NCBI GenBank assembly: GCA_021432635.1
Contig: MU270038.1
Span: forward strand, 124,001-188,000
DNA length: 64,000 nucleotides
Origin: Thozetella sp. PMI_491
Taxonomy: Eukaryota > Ascomycota > Sordariomycetes > Chaetosphaeriales > Chaetosphaeriaceae
Reading direction: 5' to 3'
This document shows, one piece after another, positions 31,790 to 41,614 of the stretch (the stretch's first letter is position 1; every line of letters begins with the position of its first letter). The notes under the pieces are model-generated. The model made no database searches. It worked only from the letters and a program-made list of their open reading frames with translations, and was not told the origin of the DNA. Made by a program: the position numbers and the translations under genes.

Positions 31790-34700
31790 TCACGATCCCA
31801 AATCCATCGGGCCCAAGCCTCTGGCTTGGGTGGCTTCCTGAGTAGCCTCACGGATAGAGCCGAGGGCTTGTTTCCACCTCCGTGGACCCCTGCCTGCGCC
31901 CCCAGCTTCTTCAACGAGCCAGTCCAGCCAGGTAACTAGTTTCTTCGCTTTCTCCATATCTCTCTCCTCACCTACCACCCTAGCCAAGTACTTCGCGAAC
32001 ACCTCGACGTCTTCCCCATGTGGTCCATCCTCCCTCGTTTCGCCATGCCATGCCTTTAGCATTGTCTTGATGTCGTTAACGGACGCCGTGCCGCCGAAGG
32101 ATATTTTGGGCGGGTGTGTGGGAAACTGAAGCTTTGCCTGTCCTGCCAAGGCAGGCATTTCGTTCCGGCCCATTCTTCCTTGGAAGTTCAGCCCCGACTT
32201 CTGCGCCAGGCTCCGCCGCTTGTGATCAGCGATGATTTCCTTGCGCACATCTTCCGGAAGCTCAGCCAAGAACTCGGGATCCAAATCGTCTAGGATGTTG
32301 GTAGCGTGACTCGGGCCAGCCTCCTTGTCTTTGGCTCGAGCGAAACTGGTTTGGTATAGCCCAGCGCTGGAGTCAGCCTGCCTCTCCTTCGCTCGACTGA
32401 ACATGCCTTTGATTCCACGCTTGGTAGGCGTGCTCGACTTTTTAGCCTTGCTGCCAATCCTTTCTGGTCTTGGAGACTGCCGTGGCGCGTCCATGCTCCG
32501 CTGCTGGCGATAGGAAGCGAGGATCTCGACTTTCATGTCGTCAGGGAGGGAGTTGAAGACTTCCGGGTCGACGTCAGGAGGAATATCATCCCCCAGTTGC
32601 GGGCTCTGTGAGCGTGACGTAAGGAAGGGTGACTCCTCGCGCGAGGCTGTTGGGGTTTGCTTGCGCCCCTGGGCCATCAGCTTGCTGCGAATGTCCTGGG
32701 GCAGCTCTGCTAGCACGGCTGGGTCTGCGTTGGCGGGTAGCATGAACTGAGTGCCCGCAATATTCAACGGCGTCTTAGCCTTTTCATCCGCTTGCCTAAC
32801 TTTTGCGAGCGCAATAGCAGGGTGTACCTTGGGCTTCCGAGGGGTTAGGGGATCATCCGCGATAGGATCGTCGTCCGGCTGTGATCTCCGCTTTGGCTTT
32901 TCAGGGCTGCTGTCGTCAATGGTCTCGGTTATGGTTCTCTTTGCCGAAAAGATCGAGGGCTTCTCAAACTGGAGTTTCTTTTGGCTACCATCTGAACCCA
33001 CGGTGGAAGATTTCAGAGGCTCTAGTTTCATCATCGAAACTCCTATGCCGCGAAGATCTCCAGGGCCGAACTTGTAAGAGCGAAGGATCGTAATAGCCTC
33101 CTTTCCCATGCGCTCGCTATCGTTGGTTGCGACGCCAAAGGAGACACTCTTGTTGAATGTGTCGCACTTGCCATGTCCGAGGTGCTTTGGAGGGTCTAGT
33201 GGCGCATCGGCAGCGCGCCGCATAATTTTCACCTGGAATTGCTTCCCCTTCACCCCCTCATTGAGCAATCGCTTCTCCAGCTCTTTGCATATGTCGCGGA
33301 CGAAGCCCTCTGCCTCCTCCTGGTTAGTGAACCGGATGCCCCAGTTGACTTCTGCCGAGACGGACTTGCGGACAGGCTGATCCCCCACCTCAGCCTTGTC
33401 GATGCCTCGCGAATATTCCCATAGTCTCTCGCCTAGCTTCGGGCCGAGTGCGGAAACCAGGCGCTCTTTGGATGCGTCACGTATGTCTTTTACGTACTTG
33501 ATGCTGATTTCCTCCAGCTTGCCGGAGATGCTGTATGCGACTCCTGGGAGTTCTTCAGCCTTCAACTCCCCGAGAAGGTCAAGGACTTCCTCTGGCTTGA
33601 CCTGGTACTGTCCAGCAGGCTTGGCCTTTCGCAGCGCAACTTTGGCGAGAAGAATGTTGTTACCGATGCCAACGGAGACGTTGCAATTTGTCTGCTCCTT
33701 GATCCTGGCCCGCAGGCCTGTCGCGATTTTATCCGCTTCTTCCTGCTCTCTCCATATGTCTCCCTCGTTCACTCCCACTCCATCCGACACAGCGGCATCG
33801 AGGACAATGCCCGTAACGTCCACTAGAGCTTCGTCGATGCTGACACTTTGTACAACGCCACCTACGGAGATAATAGCGGCGTAGAACTGCCTGCTAACTT
33901 CTTCGTAGGCGGGGAAGTCGTAAGGCAGCACTTTGAGGTCTGGGCAGAGTTCCAGCGCTCGCTTCATCCACATGCCATTTTTGACGCCGAATTTCCTGGC
34001 AGGGTAATTGCAAGAAGCAATCTCGGAACCGCTCCCGTTACCGTGAGCTACCACAGCTGGCCGGTCCACGTATTCGGGGTTCTTCTTAAGGGAGACGGCG
34101 CAGAAGAAGCTGTCGAAATCGATATGCATAATATATCGGCGGGCATTGGGCTTTCGTTTGGTCGAATTCTTGGCTGGAGTTTGCTCTGCAGCCATTCTCT
34201 GCATCTTGGACTTAAGCTCTGCTTTCCAGGTGGAGAGATGGTGAAGGCGACTTTCCGAGTAGTATTGCTTCAGGAAGTTGGGATTCGCGGTCGTGGATTT
34301 TCTCACGTTTGGATCGGCCAGCAGGATCGCATTGTGCTCTTCCGATGTCATTGCGCGCGACTTAGTTACACTCTCTTCCGGCCCGTAATCTTCGATGTGT
34401 TGGTCGAACGGGTCTCCTGGTGGGCTCAGGATGCTCTGCTCGTAGCCTTCCCCGTGATGATCCTCATGTTTGGCAGCAGCTGGCGACGGTTCGGAAGAAG
34501 CAAGGAGGACTTTAGGGACTGGCAGCGAAAGGGTCGGTGGCATGTCTTCCGGGATGTGAGACTTCTGGTCGCTGTGCTCCGACGAGCTAGTCCTGGGCTG
34601 CGGCCCAGAAGGGATGCTGCTGTTGAGCGCTGTGGAGTGGCTTGATGGTTTCTGGAATTGGCTTGTGTAGAAGCTGCGGTCCGTCTGGGACCGATACCCG

Positions 34701-35227
34701 AGGGGAGATTGTTGTGTTGATTGGCTAGACAGCTTATCCCCGTCAAACTTGAGCGTCTTTTGTCGCGGGCCCTCTTCAACGACTTTGTAGTCGGACCAAG
34801 GGAGCAGCTTGCCGGCCTTGATGGAATCTGTCACCCATGCGGGGTTGACGATCCGGCAGTTCCTAAAGTCGACTGCTTTCTTAGGGGGCATCGATGATGC
34901 AATGATATGAGTTGCCATCGTCTTGGAGTCCAGGTACTGCAGAAAACCGGCGCCATGCAGAACAAGCTCTTTGTGGAGGATATGAAGTGGCGGCTGTGTG
35001 TAGCCCGACACATGAGCCACGATACCTTTGAAGATCTGGGGCTTGTCCCCAGCGGATGCGCGGAGCTCCGAGTCGAAATTCTGGAGTTTGATCTTCTTCC
35101 GCCTGAAGTAATCCCCGAACCCGCCGAACTCGCTGGCCTCATACTCGTCCCCGGCTTCGTCGGAGAAAGTGTGGGTTTCGATGCGCTTGCGCACGGCGCT
35201 CGAGTTTTTATCTAATCGGCTTCCCAT
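31790..35227 (-). CDS. rev1: DNA repair polymerase REV1
   Basis: Intronless, 1145 aa from the ATG at 35227. Domains in order: BRCT (about 60-150; IFKGIVAHVSGYTQPP, NPAWVTDSIKAGKLLPW); Y-family polymerase core (about 360-760) with catalytic carboxylates in MHIDFDSFFCAV and SIDEALVDVTG; little-finger region; three UBM-like repeats, each with an LPxD core (near residues 830, 885 and 985: VLAELPQDIRSKL, VFNSLPDDMKVEIL, FLAELPEDVRKEII); and a C-terminal Rev1-CTD (about 1055-1145) for binding Rev7 and other polymerases. It is a deoxycytidyl transferase and scaffold for translesion synthesis in the nucleus. Confidence 0.96.
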   Translation of the reverse strand: MGSRLDKNSSAVRKRIETHTFSDEAGDEYEASEFGGFGDYFRRKKIKLQNFDSELRASAGDKPQIFKGIVAHVSGYTQPPLHILHKELVLHGAGFLQYLDSKTMATHIIASSMPPKKAVDFRNCRIVNPAWVTDSIKAGKLLPWSDYKVVEEGPRQKTLKFDGDKLSSQSTQQSPLGYRSQTDRSFYTSQFQKPSSHSTALNSSIPSGPQPRTSSSEHSDQKSHIPEDMPPTLSLPVPKVLLASSEPSPAAAKHEDHHGEGYEQSILSPPGDPFDQHIEDYGPEESVTKSRAMTSEEHNAILLADPNVRKSTTANPNFLKQYYSESRLHHLSTWKAELKSKMQRMAAEQTPAKNSTKRKPNARRYIMHIDFDSFFCAVSLKKNPEYVDRPAVVAHGNGSGSEIASCNYPARKFGVKNGMWMKRALELCPDLKVLPYDFPAYEEVSRQFYAAIISVGGVVQSVSIDEALVDVTGIVLDAAVSDGVGVNEGDIWREQEEADKIATGLRARIKEQTNCNVSVGIGNNILLAKVALRKAKPAGQYQVKPEEVLDLLGELKAEELPGVAYSISGKLEEISIKYVKDIRDASKERLVSALGPKLGERLWEYSRGIDKAEVGDQPVRKSVSAEVNWGIRFTNQEEAEGFVRDICKELEKRLLNEGVKGKQFQVKIMRRAADAPLDPPKHLGHGKCDTFNKSVSFGVATNDSERMGKEAITILRSYKFGPGDLRGIGVSMMKLEPLKSSTVGSDGSQKKLQFEKPSIFSAKRTITETIDDSSPEKPKRRSQPDDDPIADDPLTPRKPKVHPAIALAKVRQADEKAKTPLNIAGTQFMLPANADPAVLAELPQDIRSKLMAQGRKQTPTASREESPFLTSRSQSPQLGDDIPPDVDPEVFNSLPDDMKVEILASYRQQRSMDAPRQSPRPERIGSKAKKSSTPTKRGIKGMFSRAKERQADSSAGLYQTSFARAKDKEAGPSHATNILDDLDPEFLAELPEDVRKEIIADHKRRSLAQKSGLNFQGRMGRNEMPALAGQAKLQFPTHPPKISFGGTASVNDIKTMLKAWHGETREDGPHGEDVEVFAKYLARVVGEERDMEKAKKLVTWLDWLVEEAGGAGRGPRRWKQALGSIREATQEATQARGLGPMDLGS

Positions 35228-35714
35228 GATGATGGCTGAATGGAGTCTCAAGAATCCACATCATGAGCCGGTCAAAGATGCCGTTGCGGCAACCCGGAGA
35301 ATCCGACGAGATAAATGCTGCGGAAGGGCGTAGACTGGAAGTGGCTCGAAACGCGATTAGCGGGGCAGGCTCAGGCGATAGTAACGCGATCTCACGTGAT
35401 AAATGCTCCACTTTAAAGTGTGTTCTCCTGGGTGCACCAGTGCGAAAGCTCTCCTTATGGATTGGCAGGAACAAGGGTCACTCACTGCCTAGGAAGACCT
35501 ATCTTAATCTACCCCTAGCAGTCTAAGAACAGAGTTCGAGGTTTGCCGTCTTTCGCTGAACCTTTGCGTTCCTCCCTGCCGTCCGGCAGTACCCCAGCCT
35601 TGCGGCGAAGGAAACCTTCGTCTCGCGTGCCACGGCGTCCTCCCTCCCGGTAGCTTTGCGAGGCAGCGATTTCGAATCGGGACGCTACGCCGCGAAACTC
35701 GAGCCGACGTCAAG
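35228..35714. promoter_or_regulatory. Divergent promoter, REV1 / RED-like
   Basis: 487 bp between divergent start codons. No DNA-damage or other element could be named with confidence. Confidence 0.5.
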
Positions 35715-37328
35715 ATGAACAACGAGCAGTTTCGCAAGCTTCTGCTTGCGAACTCGGCCAAGTCTGGCTCCGACAAGAATGCTGCGGCGGCCCCAGCTCG
35801 CCCAGCCGACAACGGCTCAGGCGCCCTCGGGTCGCGACTCAAACCGAGCATACCTATGACCCCTCGAGCGGTCGCCGGGCGGCCCGACTTCGCCCGCCAG
35901 CTTTTCGAAAGGGAACAGGGGGACAAGCAAAAGCAAAAAAACAAGTTTAAGAGCTCCGCGCCAAAGGGAAGTAAGCTCGCCCAAGGCTATGTCGACCGCG
36001 CCTCAGCACGCAATGAGGAAGGGGAGGATGAGCGCGCGGCGAAGCTGAAAGATCTCGAAGAGTCGTTGAAGAATGAAGAAATAGACCGAGAGACGTACGA
36101 CCGCTTAAGGTGCGAGATTGCAGGAGGTGATCTCGAGAGCACGCATCTCGTCAAGGGCCTCGACTTTAAGCTTCTCAAGAGAGTGCGGCAGGGAGAGGAC
36201 GTGTATCGCGAGACTACCACTGCGAAAGGTGACGAACAGGAAAAGGAACACGAGGGGGGGGTAGAGGTGGACACGGAAGACGAGCTCGATCGCCTAGAGG
36301 CAACGGAGGTGCACGCAATGGAGAAAGAGCGGCCTCGAAAGAAAAAGGGCCAACTCGCCGCGGCAAGCCTCAATCCTGGCCAAAAGAGGTCGAGGAACCA
36401 AATCTTGGCGGAACTGAAGGCCGCAAGAGAGGCGGCCAAAGCCAAAGAGGAGTCAAGCCTCGGCTCGAGGTTCAAGAGGATTGGCGCGAAGAAAGCGCCG
36501 GGGACACGGATAGAGCGGGACAGCAAAGGCCGCGAGGTCATGATCATTATCGACGAGGACGGGCACGAGAGGCGAAAAGTGAGAAAGGTTGATACCCAAA
36601 CAGAGATGGAGGAGGCGAGGGCGCGCGAGGCGTTTGTGCCGGACAAAAATGCCGAAGTGCTCGGCATGGAAGTGCCCGAATTTTACAAAAAGCAGCAGCT
36701 CGAAAAAGAGCTGAAAGAGGAGGAACAGGAATTCAAGATGTTTGACGATGCAGATTCGGACTACGACCCCCTCGCTGACCTCGAGGGAAAATCCGATGTT
36801 GGACAATCATCAGCTAGCGAAGCAGGGGAGGTCAGAGACAAGGAGTCGAGAGATCAGGACGCGAAGTTGATGCCACCGCCGAAACTGGAGGCGTCCTCCG
36901 TCGCAAAGAACTACTTCACAGGGTCCAAGACAGGCCTCGCCTCAGACGAGACCTATAAGGCACCCTCTATGGACGACCCGTCGTTCCTGGCGGGCCTGCG
37001 GAAAGCTAGGGCGCTCGATGCTCAAGAAAAGTCGGAGGAGGAGCAGAAGACATCCGAACGAGAAGCGCGCCTCAGGAAACTACTCCAGAGTAGCAACCGC
37101 GACGACGAAGATCTGGACATGGGCTTCGGCACGAACCGGATGGAGGACGAGGCAGACTTTGAAGACACCAAGGTCAAGCTCTCAGCCTGGGGCGAGGACG
37201 ACGAACATGAAGGGGGCGGTGGTGGTGAGAAGGCGAAGAGGAAGCGCGGGGGCAAGAAGCGAAAAGGAGACAAAGACAGCTTTGCCGATGTCATGTCGGT
37301 GATGCAACGAAACAAGGACAAGTCCTGA
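35715..37328 (+). CDS. RED/IK-like spliceosomal protein
   Basis: Intronless 537-aa protein. It starts MNNEQFRKLLLANSAKSG and shows the RED_N plan: a Pro/Ala-rich N-terminus, PDFARQLFEREQGDK, then GSKLAQGYVDRASARNEEGE and DRLRCEIAGGDLESTHLVKG followed by LDFKLLKRVRQGE. The middle and C-terminus are highly charged (Glu, Asp, Lys, Arg) with a final basic tract (KAKRKRGGKKRKGDKDSF). RED (IK) partners with SMU1 in the spliceosomal B complex. Some filamentous fungi keep it although S. cerevisiae has lost it. Assignment rests on the N-terminal blocks; the C-terminal half is too low-complexity to be informative. Confidence 0.88.
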   Translation: MNNEQFRKLLLANSAKSGSDKNAAAAPARPADNGSGALGSRLKPSIPMTPRAVAGRPDFARQLFEREQGDKQKQKNKFKSSAPKGSKLAQGYVDRASARNEEGEDERAAKLKDLEESLKNEEIDRETYDRLRCEIAGGDLESTHLVKGLDFKLLKRVRQGEDVYRETTTAKGDEQEKEHEGGVEVDTEDELDRLEATEVHAMEKERPRKKKGQLAAASLNPGQKRSRNQILAELKAAREAAKAKEESSLGSRFKRIGAKKAPGTRIERDSKGREVMIIIDEDGHERRKVRKVDTQTEMEEARAREAFVPDKNAEVLGMEVPEFYKKQQLEKELKEEEQEFKMFDDADSDYDPLADLEGKSDVGQSSASEAGEVRDKESRDQDAKLMPPPKLEASSVAKNYFTGSKTGLASDETYKAPSMDDPSFLAGLRKARALDAQEKSEEEQKTSEREARLRKLLQSSNRDDEDLDMGFGTNRMEDEADFEDTKVKLSAWGEDDEHEGGGGGEKAKRKRGGKKRKGDKDSFADVMSVMQRNKDKS

Positions 37329-37920
37329 CGAGTTTGCTTCTCGCCTTCCAAGACGCCTAGATATCTATCTGTAGGACAGAATATAAAAAAAACCTTCGGC
37401 GCTGTAGCTGCTAGCTCAACTTGGAACACCGAGCAGATCGACCTGATTGGGTGCCGCCGTTTCGACAGCAACACGACGAGCAGTCAGCATAGAACCATGC
37501 ACAGGAAACCTGCCCGGAAAGAAATGGATGACTTGCCCAAATACCGATTAATATTCCACATTTGTTTTACTCCTTGACTTAATCCTCACAGCTACATACA
37601 TCTCCCGTTCTTCTGTGTATAGCAGTCATCATCGGATAGGAGTCTTGCCGCATCTGTTGGCCCAAGGTCGTTTCCTAGTGGGGCCTTGCCAGTAGCCTAC
37701 CTCGAGACTGCCAAGCGTGGAGGGGATATCTATTTCCTCATATTAGAGGTGCTACTCCCCCCCTCTTTCACGCATCTACCGCAAACGCCTTCTACGTGGA
37801 TACCCAAATCGGCCTGCCCTTAGAGCCTAGAGGTAGTCGACTGGATTGCTCAATTCCGCTCGTCTCAGCCGCGCTTGTCTCTCGAGTCAGCGAGCTGCTG
37901 CGCTAGAAATCTTTCTCGAC
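37329..37920. other. Intergenic between RED-like and nucleoside hydrolase genes
   Basis: 592 bp between two plus-strand genes: 3' UTR then promoter. No gene seen. A C8 run lies near 37756. Confidence 0.5.
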
Positions 37921-39265
37921 ATGGCCGATCACCGGATCCCCGTCTGGCTGGATTGTGACCCCGGTCACGATGTAAGTCCTCCCCCCCAAAGAGCGACGGA
38001 CGTGGCGATGGAACCTGCAATACCGTTGGCACATTGCTACCTAGGGTTGATCTCTTCTTTCTAACGCGGCCATAGGATATGTTCGCCATCCTCCTAGCTG
38101 CCTATCACCCAGCCATCCGGCTGCTCGGCATATCCACTGTTTGGGGCAATGCGTCCTTGGAGTATGTTTATAAGCCCTCCGAGCCACGGAATTGGTGTCG
38201 CTTCTCACACACCATACTCATAGAAACACTACCCTCAATGCTGGTTCTATCCTCACGGCCATCGGCAAGGCCCGAGAGATAACCGTCTACCCTGGGGCGA
38301 ACAAGGCGCTGTACAGACCGCACATGCACCCGCCAACCGACATCCATGGCGAGTCCGGCCTGGATGGCACCAAGCTCCTGCCCAAGCCGCTCGTTCCGGC
38401 TGATGACACCGTACCCGCCATCGACGCTGCCGCGGCGGCGCTGAAGGCCGAGACACCCGGCACCGCATGGGTCGTGGCAACTGGCGCCTTCACCAATGCC
38501 GCCGCCTTGTTCATGAAGTACCCCGAACTAGTCGGCCACATCAAGGGGCTGTCGCTCATGGGCGGGGCGATTGGTGGCGGCTTCACCTCCGCCATCATGG
38601 GCGTGGTGGACGGCGTGCCGCGTAGCGGAAACTGGACGCAGTACGCAGAGTTCAACATCCTGGCCGACCCGGAGGCCGCCGCAAGCCTCTTTGATAACAA
38701 AGAGCTGGCCGGAAAGACAACCCTGATTCCCCTGGATCTGACGCACCAGGTGCTGGCAACGAAGGAGGTCCAGGACCTTTTGCTCTACGGTCCGGGAGGA
38801 GAGAAGACGGGTACCGGAAAGACCACTCTGAGGGTCATGATGGTGGAACTTTTATTCTTTTTCGCAATGACATATGCGTAAGTAAAGCTCCTCACGATCT
38901 AGGCTGGTAAGCTAACGGAAGCAAACCACAGCGACCAATTTGGCATCACAGAGGGACCACCACTGCACGACCCTTTGGCGGTCGCGGCGGTCCTGGAAGG
39001 AGAGCACGAGATATCATTCTTGGATATCCCAGCAGATGGTGCCAACACGGCCCCAGAGCGCTTTGAAGTGAAAGTCGAGACGCAGGGCACTTATGACGAG
39101 GCTAGGGCCGGCGCCAAGACGGGACAGACCACGGCACGGCTGCTTCCCCCCGGCGAGCCAGGTGTGAGAATACCCCGCGGCGTTGATATTCCCCTTTTCT
39201 GGAAAGTGATCGAGGAGTGCGCCTCGAAAGCCGACGCCGTCAACGCTGCCGTTCTTCCATCATAA
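37921..39265 (+). CDS. Inosine-uridine preferring nucleoside hydrolase
   Basis: Four exons, 37921-37971, 38076-38161, 38224-38877, 38932-39265, 374 aa. The first splice joins the Ca-binding signature DCDPGHD-DMFAILLAAYHP. Other family blocks are GISTVWGNASLENTTLNA, the YPGANKAL segment, ATGAFTNAAALFMKYPEL, GLSLMGGAIGGG, and the C-terminal PPLHDPLAVAAVL with the catalytic-site His-Asp. Nucleoside hydrolases cleave the N-glycosidic bond of ribonucleosides to base and ribose in the cytosol (Urh1-like uridine nucleosidase in fungi). The ENT transporter 22 kb upstream would feed the same pathway, but there is no sign of co-regulation. Confidence 0.93.
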
Positions 39266-39861
39266 AATTAGACGCTCCTCAAATTACATGTTTAGATGAC
39301 CGCACTACATCCTCTACTGGTAGTAGATAGTCTATACACAACCAGAGAAGTGGCATATCAACATGCCCTTCTGCCTTCGCTAGCTTCGAAAGTTCTGGGA
39401 TCGCCTGCATAGTAGAGAGATTGTCATGTCAAGTTGGTTGCTACCTCAGCAATTTACCAGCTATGGGCCAGCTTCTTTGGCCACTCGACACGCTTCTGAG
39501 CTAGGCTCGTGGCGGAAGCTTGCCCGGTCGGGTAGGTCTGCCCGGAATGCAGCAACCCGGAAATTCCGTTGATCTCCGCTTTCACAGACATACGAACTTC
39601 CCGAGAGGCACCCCAAAGACGTCTGCCTTGACGCTTTCGCCTCTGACAGAGCCCAGCATAGCCTGATGACAAATCATAGACGAGGCCACGGGCGACAGCC
39701 TGGATCTGCGATACGTCACTATCCGTCTCAGGTACAGCCGTTGGGTAGCAGTGCTCGTCAAAGGAAGCAATGGCTGGTCCTGCCGCGATGGCAGCGGGCT
39801 GAAGCTGCACCGAGATGAAGTATAGGATGTTGTGACAACCGATAAGGAGGCGCAGTATTCC
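39266..39861. other. Convergent 3' regions, nucleoside hydrolase and PYM
   Basis: About 600 bp between opposing stops. A 118-codon frame (39454-39810 minus) lacks motifs and runs into PYM's 3' side; not accepted as a gene. Confidence 0.45.
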
Positions 39862-40470
39862 TCAGCTAGCTGGCTTTTCGGCCGAATCCTCCGCCTTTGC
39901 CTCGACCTGGACTTTGGGTTCACCCTCGGCGTCGAAGCCTAGGCCCTCGAGCTCGCGAATGAGCTCGTTGATTTTGATCACCTTGGCGATCTGCTCAGGA
40001 AGGAGAGACTCGCCTCCCTCCTTCTTGACCTGGAGCTCCCGAGCTTGCTTGAGCTTTTTCTTCAGGTTCCGAGCCTTCTTTTCCTTTTCAGCCTCCGGAT
40101 CCGGCTTATCCTCCACCTCGGCCGGCCCGGATGCCGCCTCGGCCGGCTGCTCGGACTCCCCTTGCTCGCCCGTGGCTTTAGCCTTCTTACGTGCCTCGCG
40201 CCGCTTCGCGTTCTTGTTGGCCGCGGCGGAGCCCTGAGGCTCTGGCGCAGTGTCCTTCAGCCCCTCGGCGCCGGGCACTCCATCCTTGCCACGATTGCGG
40301 AACGACTCGGCCGTTCGGTTCTTGTAGACCTCGATGTCCTCCGGGGGGCGGTATCCTGGGCGTATCTTGATGGCCTTGCGTGTGCTGCCGTCAGCGCGAG
40401 TCGACTCGGGGATGTGACGCTCCCCGCTCTCGTCGGTCACAATGCCGGAGTTGGTGGGTTGGGACGGCAT
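39862..40470 (-). CDS. pym1: PYM, partner of Y14 and Mago
   Basis: Intronless, 202 aa. The N-terminal Mago-binding motif is unmistakable: NSGIVTDESGERHIPEST, RADGSTRKAIKIRPGYRPP, EDIEVYKNR. The middle is Lys/Ala/Glu-rich coiled coil (NKNAKRREARKKAKATG; KKARNLKKKLKQARELQ) and a C-terminal helix (LLPEQIAKVIKINELIREL) matches the ribosome-contacting region. PYM removes exon-junction complexes from mRNA at translating ribosomes in the cytoplasm. Its presence implies that this fungus keeps Y14 and Mago. Divergent from QCR9. Confidence 0.95.
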   Translation of the reverse strand: MPSQPTNSGIVTDESGERHIPESTRADGSTRKAIKIRPGYRPPEDIEVYKNRTAESFRNRGKDGVPGAEGLKDTAPEPQGSAAANKNAKRREARKKAKATGEQGESEQPAEAASGPAEVEDKPDPEAEKEKKARNLKKKLKQARELQVKKEGGESLLPEQIAKVIKINELIRELEGLGFDAEGEPKVQVEAKAEDSAEKPAS

Positions 40471-41130
40471 GATGTCCGTAAGGAAGGTTGGTGCGAAGGC
40501 AAATGACGGGACGAGGACCTTCCCAACGATAGAATAAAATATAGCTTATAAGACGAAGGGGCCGAAGCACGGCGCAGTAATATACCGACAGCGGCGCGAC
40601 GCTCGGCTGGGCCTGAACTTCGTCGAGCAGTTCTCAATCTTGAGGTGGGGTGAAGGCGAGGCCGGTTGCGCAAATTGTCGGGCGGCGCAGGCGTGGCTTC
40701 TTGCAGACGCCGAGGCAAGTGCCGGGTCCCACAGGCCTGTGTGCTTGAGTATGAGATTAGAAGAAGAAGAAGAGCGAAGACGAATATTGGACGACACACA
40801 CCGAGAAATCTCGGGGCTGCAGGATCCAGTCAGTGAAGACCGAAAACCAGAAAAAATTGGTGGGGTGGACGAGGCTCTGGGAGCTTGGGCAGTTGGAGTT
40901 GCCAAGCCAAGCTTTGCAACGGCTCGCAGCAAACCAAAGGTGGGAAAACTTCGGGAGATCCCGTGACGGGTCACCCGAAGAACTCCACTAGCGATTTTGC
41001 AGCATCAGCCGTTCAATACCGCAACCTCACGAGACAAACTTCGCCGTGCGCCGTCATTCTCGTTGCGCAAGACCTCTCCGGACCCAATTGATTCCTCTGT
41101 CGACGTCTTTCGTCAGATAACTCCTTCAAA
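40471..41130. promoter_or_regulatory. Divergent promoter, PYM / QCR9
   Basis: 660 bp between divergent start codons. Short overlapping frames only; no element named. Confidence 0.5.
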
Positions 41131-41614
41131 ATGGTGAGACTTCTGCCCCGAGTCCTCCGGAGCTCTGTCCCTAGTCTCCAAGCTAATCGCGCATTTTCTC
41201 CCGCAGGCTTCCGCCATCTACAAGCAAGTCCCTCCCGCGAACGTGGCGCTCAATTGGCCGGCCAGACGAATGATTGAACTGACAAGGATGAAATAGCACC
41301 CTGTTCCGCAAGAACTACACCATGCTCGCGGCTGTGTTCGCCGGAGCCTTCGCCTGGGAGCTGTGAGTGTGGTCTCCTACCCTGAACGAGCGACGGAGAC
41401 AGGTTAGAAGAGCAGGAGGCTCATGGTGCTCACAGGTCCTACAACTCGGTAACCAACAAGCTCTTTGACAACATGAACCGCGGCGTACGCACTTGGCCCT
41501 AACTCCTTTCCCGGAGACCTTGGATAGAGCCCTTCAGACTAACAAGATCATGTGCAGCGGCAATGGAAGGACATTCGGCACAAGTATGTGGAGGGTGGCG
41601 ACGACGAAGAGTAA
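41131..41614 (+). CDS. qcr9: Cytochrome bc1 complex subunit 9 (QCR9)
   Basis: Five tiny exons: 41131-41133, 41207-41223, 41297-41362, 41436-41484, 41558-41614, 63 aa. The first exon is only the ATG. Intron 2 uses a GC donor (AA|GCAAGT) with TAG acceptor; other introns are GT..AG. The spliced protein reads ASAIYNTLFRKNYTM, LAAVFAGAFAWELSYNS, NKLFDNMNRG, RQWKDIRHKYVEGGDDEE, matching Qcr9/UQCRX: one transmembrane helix and an acidic C-terminal tail, in the inner mitochondrial membrane next to the Rieske protein and cytochrome c1. Every phase joins correctly and the GC donor is the only choice giving the family motif YNTLF. Confidence 0.93.
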
